Positions 63,406 through 64,000 of a stretch of DNA of 64,000 bases are shown in pieces. The stretch is from Psococerastis gibbosa (lineage: Eukaryota > Arthropoda > Insecta > Psocodea > Psocidae). Within the stretch, counting starts at the first letter, position 1. The number at the start of each line of letters is the position of its first letter. Position numbers and translations under genes: made by a program. The DNA is taken from assembly GCA_963971405.1 (NCBI GenBank), contig OZ020490.1, forward strand, positions 11,084,874-11,148,873. Direction: 5' to 3'. Under the pieces are notes generated by a model, which was given only the letters and a program-made list of their open reading frames with translations, was not told the DNA's origin and ran no database searches.

Positions 63406-63835
63406 TTACATAAAGTGTGCTTTTGTACGGCGGAAGCGAGACATGGTGCATTTACGAACATGAAGAAAAAAAAAAACTGGAAGCCTTTGAGTTGTGGTGC
63501 TACAGATGAATCATGAAAATCCCATGAAGAGACCACATAACCAACGAAGAAGTGCTCCATAGAATAAACGAAAAAAGAGCTATATGGCCACCATTTCAAC
63601 TAGAAGAGGCAAATGGATGGGGCATATTCTGAGACACGAAGGGCTTATCAAGAACATAATTGAGGGTATGGTTGAAGGCACCAACTCAAGAGGACGACAG
63701 AGGAAGGAGTATCTAGAAGATGTCATGAAGGACCTAGGGTGCGACACCTACAAAGAACTGAAAAGGACCGCACAAAACAGACAAGAGTGGAGGAGAAAAA
63801 TAAAACATTCGCTGCAAACCAATCCTTAGATTGCA
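63406..63835 (+). pseudogene. LINE reverse transcriptase C-terminal fragment, frameshifted
   Basis: The plus strand reads YGGSETWCIYEHEEKKK, then LEAFELWCYR, HITNEEVLHRINEKRAIW and, after a shift, STRRGKWMGHILRHEGLIKN and EGTNSRGRQRKEYLEDVMKD. This is the ubiquitous LINE C-terminal region. Two in-frame stops and at least two frameshifts show it is dead. Confidence 0.9.
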
Positions 63836-63852
63836 ACTCAAGAAGAAGATTA

Positions 63853-63925
63853 CGTAGCGTAGAAGAAAAGCAGGGTCAGCGGAATCTCCCTACACCTGAT
63901 CGGCCAGAGCCGAAAGGGATTTGTA
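63853..63925 (+). repeat. Repeat fragment shared with 56520-56595
   Basis: Shares gcggaatctccctacacctg and atcggcc..agccgaaagggattt. It follows the LINE fragment and may be its 3' untranslated region. Confidence 0.7.
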
Positions 63926-64000
63926 ATTATTTATTTTTTTTAAAATGTATAATACGTACATTATACACTATAATATTCAAGTTCAGTAAGAAAAAAAATT

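Noticed and set aside
26250-64000. Search for an exon encoding the missing part of the first cNMP domain on the minus strand
   Set aside because: No stretch resembling the family's CWYILLSG region was found by eye; the exon is probably outside the window or too short for me to see.

Overview
The window is eukaryotic, intron-rich, AT-rich DNA, most probably from an arthropod (likely an insect). The protein encoded by its one clear gene resembles insect PDZ-GEF (Drosophila Gef26/dizzy, vertebrate RAPGEF2/6), and the rest is dense with MITEs, tRNA-related retroposons and decayed LINE and Penelope fragments. I cannot fix the order; a hemipteran would fit but nothing here proves it.

Gene (2089-24990, minus strand). 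Seventeen exons were placed by hand from splice sites, reading phase and family similarity. All 17 join in one frame (3371 nt, about 1124 residues). The order is: end of a first cyclic-nucleotide-binding-like (cNMP) domain, acidic/Ser-rich linker, second cNMP domain, RasGEF-N (REM), PDZ, basic linker, Ras-association domain, catalytic CDC25-type RasGEF domain split over five exons, then a basic/Ser/Pro-rich tail. Both ends leave the window: no complete first cNMP domain and no C-terminal stop were found. A further GC-rich open exon at 25940-26250 joins the first placed exon in phase and may be an alternative 5' coding exon.

Introns. Two introns carry the most unusual structure. Directly downstream of two different exons (5556-6206 and 20935-21480), the exon's 3' edge plus its splice donor has been tandemly duplicated, leaving arrays of good-looking decoy donors. 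One copy in the first array is split by a 248-bp MITE with a 6-bp target duplication. Another intron holds an 18-copy 68-bp minisatellite with higher-order structure, grown from a LINE tail. A Penelope-like GIY-YIG remnant with inverted termini lies in the 9854-11528 intron.

26.3-64 kb. No host gene was recognised; this is upstream intergenic DNA or a long 5' intron. It holds nested transposons: a GGCG-ended palindromic MITE family with 3-bp target duplications (one copy has an empty-site counterpart in the window), composite MITE-in-MITE-plus-SINE stacks, a TA-flanked element carrying a retroposon with a 10-bp target duplication, hAT-like elements (one with a perfect 8-bp duplication), TTAA-flanked palindromic elements, several LINE 3' ends and a tRNA-derived SINE.

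Limits: everything was read by eye. Repeat class names rest on target-site and terminal features, not database searches.
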